Shown: one piece after another, positions 53,891-61,564 of the stretch
How the letters are laid out: each line of letters opens with the position of its first letter
Numbering within the stretch: the stretch's first letter is position 1
Assembly: GCF_025399795.1 (NCBI RefSeq)
Contig: NZ_JAODTZ010000010.1
Location: 166,603 to 230,602, forward strand
Length of the DNA: 64,000 bases
Origin: Streptomyces rhizosphaerihabitans
GTDB taxonomy: Bacteria; Actinomycetota; Actinomycetes; Streptomycetales; Streptomycetaceae
Direction: 5' to 3'
Program-made: the position numbers and the translations under genes
Notes under the pieces: generated by a model
The model's database searches: none
The model's input: only the letters and a program-made list of their open reading frames with translations
Told to the model about the DNA's origin: nothing

Positions 53891-55323
53891 GCGTGCTGCT
53901 CCAGATCGGCCGACGACCCCCCGAGCCCGCCCGGCCCCGCGGCCCCGGCGGTGTGCCCCCCGGCCCCGGTGGCGGGCCGCCCGGCCCCGCCACCGAACTG
54001 CGTGTGTTCCGCAGCGCGCACGGCGCCCACCTGTTCGTCGCCGACGGCAGCCGCGTCTACGACCTGCCGGAGGAGACGGCGGCCCGCCTGGAGCGGTGGA
54101 CGGCGGCCCCCGAGGGCAGCCTCGCCGGCCTGGCGGAGGAGCTGGCACTGCCCCTGTGGCCGGAGCGCCGTATCGACGGGACGCCTGCCGCGCCCCCGCC
54201 CCTCTCCTCGATCTCCCTCAACGTGATGCAGGCCTGCAACCTCAGCTGCGGCCACTGCTACGCGGACGAGGGCCGCTTCGGCGGCTCCGCCCGGGCGATG
54301 CCCCGGTCCACGGCCTTCGCCGCCGTGGACCGGCTGCTCGCGGAGGCGGCGCCGGGCGCGGACGTGGTCGTCGGGTTCATGGGCGGGGAGCCGCTGCTGG
54401 CCAGGGACCTGGTCCACGAAACGGTCCGGTACGCCGAGCGTGCGGGGGCCGCCGCCGGGCACCCCGTCCGCTTCGCCCTCACCACCAACCTGACCACCGT
54501 CCGCCCCGAGGACGCCCGGCTGTTCGCCGAGCACCCCTTCACCGTGACCGTGAGCCTGGACGGCGACCGGGCCGGGCACGACGCGCTGCGCCGGGCGCCG
54601 GGCGGGGCGAGCGCCTACGACCGACTGCGCACCGGCCTCGCGGTCCTCGCCCGGCACGGACGGCCGCGGCAGCTCAGCGCGCGGGTCAGCGTCACCCCGT
54701 ACACGGGGCGGCTGCGCGACGTACTCGAGCACGGCATCGAACTGGGCTTCGACGAGGTGGGCTTCGCCGCCGTGGTGAGCGCGCCCGACCCCGCGTACGA
54801 GATCACCGCCGAGACCTTCGGCGGCTTCCTGGAGCGGATGTTGGAGTGCGGCGAGAGCGCGCTGCGCGAGCTGTCCGCGGGGCGGCACTACCCCTTCGGC
54901 AACTTCCAGACCGCCATGCGCCAGCTGCACCGGGGCTCCCACCGGCCGTATCCCTGCGGCGCCGGTGCCGGATACCTGAGCGCCTCCGCCGAGGGCGGGC
55001 TGTACGCCTGCCACCGGCTGGTGGACGACCCCGCGTTCGCCATGGGATCGGTCGCCGGCGGCAGCGACCGGGCAGCCCGGCAGGCACATCTGAACGACCG
55101 TCACGTGGACCGCGCCGAGCCCTGCCGGTCCTGCTGGGCCCGCTACCTGTGCGGCGGCGGCTGCTACCACGAGGTGAGCCGCCGGGGGCGGCCCGGCTGC
55201 GACTACATCCGCGGCTGGCTGGCCTTCTGCCTGCGCGCCTACGTCGAACTCTCCCAGGCCGCGCCCGAGTTCTTCCGCGCCTCACCCGGGGCTGCCGCCG
55301 CCGCCAGTGCCAGCACCGTCTGA
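53887..55323 (+). CDS. Radical SAM/SPASM maturase, QhpD-like
   Basis: 478 residues from ATG 53887. The radical SAM cluster motif is ACNLSCGHCYADEG (Cys117, Cys121, Cys124), with GFMGGEPLL as the SAM-binding motif. The C-terminal SPASM region has PYPCGAGAGYLSASAEGGLY, ACHRL, then CRSCWARYLCGGGCYHE, very like QhpD, which installs thioether crosslinks in quinohemoprotein amine dehydrogenase. The first 100 residues have a Pro/Gly-rich stretch and then a PqqD-like substrate-binding fold (HLFVADGSRVYDLPEETAAR). Protein target is most likely the product of the next gene. Confidence 0.85.
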   Translation: MSVLLQIGRRPPEPARPRGPGGVPPGPGGGPPGPATELRVFRSAHGAHLFVADGSRVYDLPEETAARLERWTAAPEGSLAGLAEELALPLWPERRIDGTPAAPPPLSSISLNVMQACNLSCGHCYADEGRFGGSARAMPRSTAFAAVDRLLAEAAPGADVVVGFMGGEPLLARDLVHETVRYAERAGAAAGHPVRFALTTNLTTVRPEDARLFAEHPFTVTVSLDGDRAGHDALRRAPGGASAYDRLRTGLAVLARHGRPRQLSARVSVTPYTGRLRDVLEHGIELGFDEVGFAAVVSAPDPAYEITAETFGGFLERMLECGESALRELSAGRHYPFGNFQTAMRQLHRGSHRPYPCGAGAGYLSASAEGGLYACHRLVDDPAFAMGSVAGGSDRAARQAHLNDRHVDRAEPCRSCWARYLCGGGCYHEVSRRGRPGCDYIRGWLAFCLRAYVELSQAAPEFFRASPGAAAAASASTV

Positions 55324-55333
55324 AGGAGCCGCC

Positions 55334-57199
55334 GTGCCCGATCTGCCGACCCCCGCCGGGAAGATCTTCCCGCGCAACCTGACCGCCCGCGCCGACCACG
55401 TCGTCCACGGCAACCCGGCGAACACCCGCCCCGAGAGCGGCGTCGACAACTGCTTCCCGGGGCTGGAGTTCGACCAGCGCAACATGGACAAGAGGTTCTT
55501 CCCGGGCCTGATGGTGGACTTCCACCGCCAGGAGGGTGCCCGGGTCATCGCCGTCACCGGCGGCGTGGCCGCGGCTCAGGGCCTCACCGACGCGGACCTC
55601 ACGGTCCCCGGACAGCCTCTCTACCTGCGGGGCCTGTGCGGGCGTACGACCGTGGACCAGCCCGAGACGGCCGCTCCGGCCGTCGACGCCCGGGGCAAGG
55701 ACGGCCTGGACGTCTGGCGGCACGTGCACGATCTGCTGCCCGGGCGGATCGCCATCGTGCTGGGACCGGGCCGCGGCAGCGACTCGCCCGGGCTCGGCTC
55801 CGTCGGCGACCTCAACCAGATCCGGACGGCCGACGGCAGCTTCGTCGACCGGGGCCCGAACGGGCGGGTCAGGCTCGCCGTCCTGGTCACCGACCGGGCC
55901 CGCTTCCTGGACGAGGAAGGGGTGATCGATCCGGAGGTCTACGAGCCCGGGGACCTCACCCGCAGCATGTGCGCCCCCTGGCAGTACGACTTCCGGGACT
56001 GCATGTGCTTCTACTGGGCCGCGTCCAAGCCGGACGTCTCCAGCAGCTCGGACGGCGCCGTCCCGCAGATGAACTTCCTGCGCGCCGACCGCACCCCGGC
56101 GGCCGACCGCGACGACGACGTCGACGACGCCCGGCGGTCCCTGGAGATGGACTACCCGGACGTGATCGCCGACTGGAACGTGCTCCCCGTGGTCCTCAAC
56201 GACCGAGAGGACGACAGCATCGGCAACCCGGTGCCGCCGGCCGGCGCGGAGCTCAGCCGGGCGCAGGTGATCGAGCAGCTGAAGAAGCTGGCCGCCGTCG
56301 AGCACGCGCTGTGCATGGAGTACCTCTTCGCCCACTACTCGCTCAAGGCGCCCCGGGTGCTGCCCTCGGGCACTGCCCCCGAATCGCTCCTCGCGAAGAC
56401 CCACGCGGCCGCCAACGAGGTCTTCCAGGTCGCCGTCGACGAGATGCGGCACCTGCGCTGGGTCAACGAGGCGCTCGGCACCCTCGGCGAGGCGCCCGTG
56501 GTCGATCGGGCGGCGACGATCGAGCGGGACGGGCCGCACACCGTCGAGCGGCGGCTGATGACCGCCGCGCAGCTGGACTGGTTCATCAACGTCGAGGCGC
56601 CAAGCCAGGTCTCGGGCACCGGCGTGGACGGCATGTACGTCCAGCTGCACCAGACCCTCATCAAGGAGCCGCCGCCGTTCCCGGAGGCCGACCGGCTGGC
56701 CCACCTGGTCAAGCTGATCATCGACGAGGGCGCGGACCACTTCAAGCGCTTCACCGCCGTCAAGTTCCACCTGTCGCCCTTCACCGAGTCCCAGTACCTG
56801 CGCGATCTCGGGGCGGGCGACGGGTCCCCGCTCCAGACGCAGCTCCTCGATCTGAGCGACCAGTACTACGCGATCCTGCTCGGGCTGCTGCGCAGCTCGT
56901 TCGCGCTCGGCGACCGGGCGGGCGGGGTGCTGATCGGCCAGTCCCGCACCGTGATGGAGTTCCTGCACCAGACGAACCACCTGCTCGCCTCCCGCGGCGT
57001 GGGCCCCCGCTTCACGCTGCCCGCCGAGCTCGGGGCCGCGGCCGGTCCACTGGCCGACGGCCAGCTCACCCGGCAGGCAGCGCTCGCCGCGATCCGCGCC
57101 CACGAGGCCATCCGGCCCCTCGGCGACCCGGCGGCGCGAGCCCTGGTGAACGCACAACAGCCGCAGACCGAGGCCCTGCTCGCCCTGCTCGACGCATGA
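55334..57199 (+). CDS. LodA C-terminal-like quinone-forming part fused to VioB-type ferritin-like domain
   Basis: 621 residues from GTG 55334 (GAAGGAG at 55322). Residues 37-46 (VDNCFPGLEF, Cys40) and 204-234, with PGDLTRSMCAPWQYDFRDC (Trp216) and FYWAASKPD, resemble the LodA/GoxA segments holding the Cys and Trp of the CTQ cofactor (GDLTxxMxxPWQaDFxxC ... WWPaqRPd). From about residue 310 on a ferritin-like domain follows (QVIEQLKKLAAVEHALCMEY, VAVDEMRHLRWVN, DEGADHFKRF), as in VioB and RebD. This combination is unfamiliar. No signal peptide. Confidence 0.6.
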   Translation: MPDLPTPAGKIFPRNLTARADHVVHGNPANTRPESGVDNCFPGLEFDQRNMDKRFFPGLMVDFHRQEGARVIAVTGGVAAAQGLTDADLTVPGQPLYLRGLCGRTTVDQPETAAPAVDARGKDGLDVWRHVHDLLPGRIAIVLGPGRGSDSPGLGSVGDLNQIRTADGSFVDRGPNGRVRLAVLVTDRARFLDEEGVIDPEVYEPGDLTRSMCAPWQYDFRDCMCFYWAASKPDVSSSSDGAVPQMNFLRADRTPAADRDDDVDDARRSLEMDYPDVIADWNVLPVVLNDREDDSIGNPVPPAGAELSRAQVIEQLKKLAAVEHALCMEYLFAHYSLKAPRVLPSGTAPESLLAKTHAAANEVFQVAVDEMRHLRWVNEALGTLGEAPVVDRAATIERDGPHTVERRLMTAAQLDWFINVEAPSQVSGTGVDGMYVQLHQTLIKEPPPFPEADRLAHLVKLIIDEGADHFKRFTAVKFHLSPFTESQYLRDLGAGDGSPLQTQLLDLSDQYYAILLGLLRSSFALGDRAGGVLIGQSRTVMEFLHQTNHLLASRGVGPRFTLPAELGAAAGPLADGQLTRQAALAAIRAHEAIRPLGDPAARALVNAQQPQTEALLALLDA

Positions 57200-58179
57200 G
57201 CGAGGTCCTCGCCCTGACGGGGTACGGGCTGGCCGAGCTGACCTGCGCCCGGCTGCTCGCCGGGCGGGGGCACCGGATCCGGTTCGCGCCGGAGCCCGCC
57301 GCACCCACGGGCCCCCGGCCGCTGCTGCTGACCGGTCCCACCCTGGAGCTGCTGCACTCCCTGTGGGGCGACGGGCTGCTGGACGGCACCTGGCGGCTGA
57401 GCCACCGGGAGGTCTCCTGGGGCGAGGAGCCCGCGGCGCGCCTGGCGCAACCCGCGAGGGTGGTCGACGGCGCGGTGCTGGCCACCCGGATACGGGGCCG
57501 GCTCGGGCCGGGGCTGCGGGGGAGCGGGTCCCCCGCGTGGACGGTGTCCGCCGTCCCCCCGGACGGCGCTCACTGGCACTGCGGGCGGCGGCAACTGCTC
57601 GCCGGCACCGCCCCGCTGCGGCCGGGCGCGGACGAGCGGACGGCCCGGCTGGCCACGGCGGCCCTCGGCTGGGTGCAACTCACCCCGCTCGGCGGGGGCG
57701 ACTGCCTGGTCCAGGGGATGGTCCCCGGCCCGGCCGGCGACCCGGCCGCACTCCTCGCCCGGCTCCTCGCCGAAAGCGGCCTGGACCGCCTACTGCGCCG
57801 TCCCCCGCGCACCGCGACCGCCATCCCGGCCGCTCCCCGGCTGCACCCGGCACCGGGCCGGCCGCCGGCCGACGGGGCCGGCGGACTGCTGACCGTGGGC
57901 GCCGGCGCACTGCGTTGCGACCCGCTCAGCGGCACCGGCACCGCCCAGGCGCTGCGTACCGGAATCCTCGCCGCCGCGGTGATCGACGCGGCCGCCGCCG
58001 GTACCCCGGCGGGTGCCCTGTGCGCCCACTACGCGGCCCGGCTGGGCGCCGCCTTCGCGGAACACCTGCGCGGCTGCGACCGGCTCTACGCCGTGGCCTT
58101 CCCCGATCCGGCCTGGTCGGACGAAACGGGCCGACCAGCCTCCGCCCACTGGTCGAACCGGGCTGGGGCCGGCACGTGA
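57196..58179 (+). CDS. Short LodB/QhpG-like flavoprotein
   Basis: 327 residues from ATG 57196, overlapping the previous gene in ATGA. The N-terminus ALTGYGLAELTCARLLAGRG is a Rossmann FAD fold start with Glu in place of the last Gly, and the C-terminus GAGALRCDPLSGTGTAQAL matches the DPLSGxGxxxAL motif of flavin hydroxylases such as LodB and QhpG, though the preceding GD pair is GA. LodB and QhpG hydroxylate the Trp during CTQ formation; by context this protein would do the same. About 50-100 residues shorter than relatives. Confidence 0.6.
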   Translation: MSEVLALTGYGLAELTCARLLAGRGHRIRFAPEPAAPTGPRPLLLTGPTLELLHSLWGDGLLDGTWRLSHREVSWGEEPAARLAQPARVVDGAVLATRIRGRLGPGLRGSGSPAWTVSAVPPDGAHWHCGRRQLLAGTAPLRPGADERTARLATAALGWVQLTPLGGGDCLVQGMVPGPAGDPAALLARLLAESGLDRLLRRPPRTATAIPAAPRLHPAPGRPPADGAGGLLTVGAGALRCDPLSGTGTAQALRTGILAAAVIDAAAAGTPAGALCAHYAARLGAAFAEHLRGCDRLYAVAFPDPAWSDETGRPASAHWSNRAGAGT

Positions 58180-58376
58180 GCGCCGCCCGGTGAGCCCGGG
58201 TCGGTCCGCGACCGGCCCAAGTCGAGGCCCGTAGGAGGACGTCGTCCACGACGCGTCACGATCGCGGTTTCGGTGACAGTCCGTGGCTCCGGCGCGGAAA
58301 AGCGATCCAGAACCAGAATTCGCGGGTTGTCGCTCGCGGAGTTTCCCACGGCGGTCAGCCGCGACCGCGTTGTTGG
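58180..58376. other. Intergenic after the CTQ-like operon
   Basis: About 200 bases with no gene and no convincing terminator. Composition is less extreme than neighbours. Confidence 0.5.
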
Positions 58377-58970
58377 TTAGGGTGGCAGGCAGAGACTGAT
58401 TTCGATGCCTTTGGCCAGGGTGTTGGACAGGCGGGCGAGTTCGGGGCTGCACAGGCCGATGGCTCCGGCCCGTGCCAAGTCGGACGCGACGGGGGGCTCG
58501 TGGGTGGGGAGTTGACGCCGGCGGAAGCCGAGGACCACGTCGACCGGCGTCAGTGGCGTCAGTGGCGTTGGATCGCTCGGCCGAGCGGGCCTGGAAATCG
58601 GACCTGCCCCGTTCGCGCTTGACGTGTTTGCGATCTTGCCCGGTCCAGCCGTACGGAGCTCGTACGTCCGACGTCCGGGTCATGCCGGCGGGTGGCGGTG
58701 GGCAGTTCTCGGGGCGCGTAGCGGCGGGTGACGCGGCGTCGGCCCCGACGGGAGGGGGGAAGGTGCATCGCATCTGCCGGGTGGTGGACTGTGACGGAGT
58801 GCGGGCTTTCCCCCGTCTCGGTCATGAGCGGGGTGTTCGGCTCGACCGCCGCCGAGCAGGGGGTCGCGGCGCGGTCGACGTCTGCGATGAAGCGCGGGCT
58901 TCCGCCGGGGTCGCAGCGGCAGCCGGCGACCGGAGTCCGAAACGCATTGCAGGGCGATCCGACACGGCGG
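58377..58970 (-). pseudogene. Decayed minus-strand gene of unknown family
   Basis: On the minus strand the segment ending at TAA 58377 encodes a clean 55-60 residue C-terminus with protein-like codons (VDVVLGFRRRQLPTHEPPVA, then GLCSPELARLSNTLAKGIEI). No start or ribosome site is found. Further upstream a different minus-strand frame also looks coding (RFIADVDRAATPCSAAVEP at about 58860). A 10-base duplication lies between. I read it as one gene broken by frameshifts; family not recognised. Confidence 0.4.
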
Positions 58971-58974
58971 GCGT

Positions 58975-59658
58975 GTGACCGGCCGGCCGGCGCCCGCGGT
59001 GCTGCCACCGTCGCTGCGCGTGCGGCTCGGGCTGACCGCGGCCCTCGCCGCGCTGGTGGTCGTCGTCCTCGGGGTCCTGTATGCCGACGCCGGCAAGCCC
59101 GGCAGGGTGGACACGCGGATCTGGGCGACGGTGGACGGTGTGGGGCCGCCGTGGCGTTACGTCGCTCTGGCCACGGACTTCTTGGGGGAGCCCGTGGGAG
59201 CGGCGACGCTGGTCGTGGCCACCGTGACGGGCTGCCTGCTGCTTCGGCGTCCTCGCGCGGCGGTGCTCGTCGTTGTCGGCGTCGGCGTGGCCGTGGGGAC
59301 GGCGACGCTGCTCAAGCATCTGGTGGGACGCACCATCCACGGCGACGGCAACTTGTCCTATCCGAGCGGGCACACCGCCTTCCTCACCGCGCTCGCCCTC
59401 ATGGTGGCGCTGCTCGCGACCGGCCCGCTCGGCCTCGGCAGGACGGCCGGCACGTCACTCGTGCTCGCCGCGGCGCTGGTTGCCGGCGCCGCCATGGGCT
59501 GGGCGGAGGTCGCCCTGGGCGCCCACTACCCGACCGACGTCCTCGGCGGCTGGTGCACCGCACTGGCGGTGATACCGGCGACCGCGTGGCTGGTCGACCG
59601 GATGGCTGACCGGCTGGCCGACCGAACGGCCGACGCCGGTCAGCGGCAGCGTCGCTGA
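58975..59658 (+). CDS. PAP2 superfamily phosphatase, membrane-bound
   Basis: 227 residues from GTG 58975. About five membrane helices. The three catalytic motifs are KHLVGRTIH (modified KxxxxxxRP), YPSGHTAFLTA, and GAHYPTDVLGG with the catalytic His and Asp. Members dephosphorylate lipid phosphates or undecaprenyl diphosphate. The tail has VDRMADRLADRTAD repeats. Its stop codon forms one half of a palindrome shared with the convergent gene. Confidence 0.88.
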   Translation: MTGRPAPAVLPPSLRVRLGLTAALAALVVVVLGVLYADAGKPGRVDTRIWATVDGVGPPWRYVALATDFLGEPVGAATLVVATVTGCLLLRRPRAAVLVVVGVGVAVGTATLLKHLVGRTIHGDGNLSYPSGHTAFLTALALMVALLATGPLGLGRTAGTSLVLAAALVAGAAMGWAEVALGAHYPTDVLGGWCTALAVIPATAWLVDRMADRLADRTADAGQRQRR

Positions 59659-59673
59659 CGTGACGTCACGTCA
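59656..59673. terminator. Palindrome joining two convergent stop codons
   Basis: TGACGTGACGTCACGTCA is a perfect 18-base palindrome. It begins with the TGA of the phosphatase gene and ends with the TGA of the minus-strand aminotransferase gene. It has no free loop; it may act as a compact terminator or a binding site. Confidence 0.5.
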
Positions 59674-61005
59674 CGCCAAGCGGCGGAATACGGGCTTCAC
59701 CGGTCGCCCTGCCAGCCAGGGGGTGGGGTCAGCGGCGTCCAGCGCCTTCCGGTACACCGCACAGGCCTGGGCCACCACGTCGACGGTGTGATCGATGTCG
59801 GCGTCGTCGAGCGCGCTGCTCACCACGAACGACGGGGCCAGCACCCCGCCCGCGAGGAGTCGGCTCAGGAACAGGGTGCGGTACCGCTGCGACGGCTGCC
59901 GGTTCTCGTCGAGGGTGGCGAAGACCAGGTTGCTGGCCCGGCCCCGGACCACGATGTGGTCGCCGACGCCCATGGCGGCCGCCGCGTCGCGGACACCGGC
60001 GGCCAGCCGCTCGCCGAGGGCGTGCAGCCGCGCGGTGACGCCCTCCTCGACGTAGGTGGTCTGCACGGCCATCGCGGCTGCCAGGGAGTGGGTTTCCGCA
60101 CCGTGCGTGGTGGACAGCAGGAACACCCGGTCGCCCGAGTGGCGCAGCCCGCCCAGTTCCATCAGATCCCGGCGCCCGGCCAGCGCGGAGACGGCGAATC
60201 CGTTGCCCAGCGCCTTGCCGAACGTGGAGAGGTCGGGGACGACGCCGTACAGGCCCTGGGCGCCGGCTTCCGACCAGCGGAAGCCGGTGATCATCTCGTC
60301 GAAGATCAGTACACAGCCGTGCCGGTCGGCCAGCTCGCGCAGGCCGGCGAGGTACCCGGGCGGCGGTTCGGTGTGGGTGGCGGGTTCGAGGATCAGGCAG
60401 GCGACCTCGTCCTGGTACCGGGTGAGCAGCTCCTCCGTGGCGGCCAGGTCCCCGTACGGGAACGTCACGGTGAGCTCGTTGGTCGCTGCCGGGACACCGG
60501 CGGACATCGGCGTGGTGCCGATGAACCAGTCGTCGACGGAGAAGAACGGATGGTCGGCGCAGAGGGCCACCCGCGGGCGTCCGGTGGCGGCGCGGGCGAG
60601 GCGCACCGCTGCGGTGGTGGCGTCGGAGCCGTTCTTCGCGAACTTCACCATCTCGGCGGTCGGCACCGTGGCCAGGAAGCGTTCCGCGGCTTCGACCTCC
60701 ACGATGGACGGCCGGACGAAGTTGCTGCCGCGGTCGAGTTCCCGCCGCGCCGCCTCGATCACGCGTGGGTGGGCGTGGCCGAGGCTGACCGACCGCAGGC
60801 CGGAGCCGTACTCGATGTAGCGGTTGCCGTCGATGTCCCACACGTGGGCACCACGGCCGTGGCTGATGACCGGGGCCAGGTTGTCGGGGTACTGGTCGTC
60901 GCCCTTGGCGTAGGTGTGCGCGCCCCCGGGGATCATGGCGTGCAGCCGCTCGTTCGCCATCCGCGAGCGGGGGAGGAGGAGTTCTTGGGTGTCTTCGGTG
61001 GGCAC
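59671..61005 (-). CDS. Class III PLP aminotransferase, glutamate-1-semialdehyde mutase-like
   Basis: 444 residues from GTG 61005 (GAGGTC upstream). PLP features: AKNGSDATTAAVRLARA, the Asp in LIFDEMITGFRWSEAG and the lysine in STFGKALGNGFAVSAL. It resembles HemL-type enzymes, but its place beside sugar-modifying and transferase genes suggests an aminotransferase for a surface glycan or an attached amine rather than heme synthesis. Eight bases separate it from the upstream epimerase gene. Confidence 0.88.
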   Translation of the reverse strand: MPTEDTQELLLPRSRMANERLHAMIPGGAHTYAKGDDQYPDNLAPVISHGRGAHVWDIDGNRYIEYGSGLRSVSLGHAHPRVIEAARRELDRGSNFVRPSIVEVEAAERFLATVPTAEMVKFAKNGSDATTAAVRLARAATGRPRVALCADHPFFSVDDWFIGTTPMSAGVPAATNELTVTFPYGDLAATEELLTRYQDEVACLILEPATHTEPPPGYLAGLRELADRHGCVLIFDEMITGFRWSEAGAQGLYGVVPDLSTFGKALGNGFAVSALAGRRDLMELGGLRHSGDRVFLLSTTHGAETHSLAAAMAVQTTYVEEGVTARLHALGERLAAGVRDAAAAMGVGDHIVVRGRASNLVFATLDENRQPSQRYRTLFLSRLLAGGVLAPSFVVSSALDDADIDHTVDVVAQACAVYRKALDAADPTPWLAGRPVKPVFRRLA

Positions 61006-61012
61006 GCCGACC

Positions 61013-61564
61013 TCAACTTTCCTGGTGCTTGAGGACCTCGGCGAGGCTCGGCGCCTCCCGGTCCCGTTGGGACATCGATGTGACCGGCAGCGGCCAGGGA
61101 ATGGCGAGCTCCGGGTCGTCGAAGGCGATCGTCACGTCCTCGGCCGGATCGTGCGGGCGGTCGATCCGGTACGAGGTGTCGGTGGTCTCGGTCAGCGCCT
61201 GGAAGCCGTGCGCGCACCCCGCCGGGATGTACAGGGTCACCTGTGTCTCGCCGGACAGCTCGAAGAAGGCCCGGTTGCGGTAGGTCGGCGAGTCCGGCCG
61301 CAGGTCGACGACGACGTCGAAGATCCTCCCGTACGAGCACCGCACCAGCTTGGCCTCGCCCGCGCCGGAGCGCAGGTGCAGGCCCCGCAGCACGCCTCGG
61401 ACCGAGCGGGACACGCTGTCCTGGATGAATGCGTGGGGGTCGAGGCCCACCGAGCGGACCACGTCGGCGTCGAAGGTCCGGCAGAAGAAGCCGCGCTCGT
61501 CGGCGTACGGCGTCGGCTGGAACAGGTATGCGCCGGTGATCTCCGGGACTTCGGTCGCCTTCAT
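61013..61564 (-). CDS. dTDP-4-dehydrorhamnose 3,5-epimerase family (RmlC-like)
   Basis: 183 residues from ATG 61564. Cupin-type epimerase: DERGFFCRTFDAD, the catalytic His in VLRGLHLRSGAGEAKLVRCS, DVVVDLRPDSPTY and YIPAGCAHGFQAL. Acts on a nucleotide-activated deoxysugar for a surface glycan. Overlaps the pyruvyl transferase gene in ATGA. Confidence 0.92.
   Translation of the reverse strand: MKATEVPEITGAYLFQPTPYADERGFFCRTFDADVVRSVGLDPHAFIQDSVSRSVRGVLRGLHLRSGAGEAKLVRCSYGRIFDVVVDLRPDSPTYRNRAFFELSGETQVTLYIPAGCAHGFQALTETTDTSYRIDRPHDPAEDVTIAFDDPELAIPWPLPVTSMSQRDREAPSLAEVLKHQES

Noticed and set aside
58728..59609. 293-codon plus-strand frame overlapping the PAP2 gene
   Set aside because: Its second half is an alternative frame of the clear PAP2 phosphatase and its first half lacks protein-like composition.
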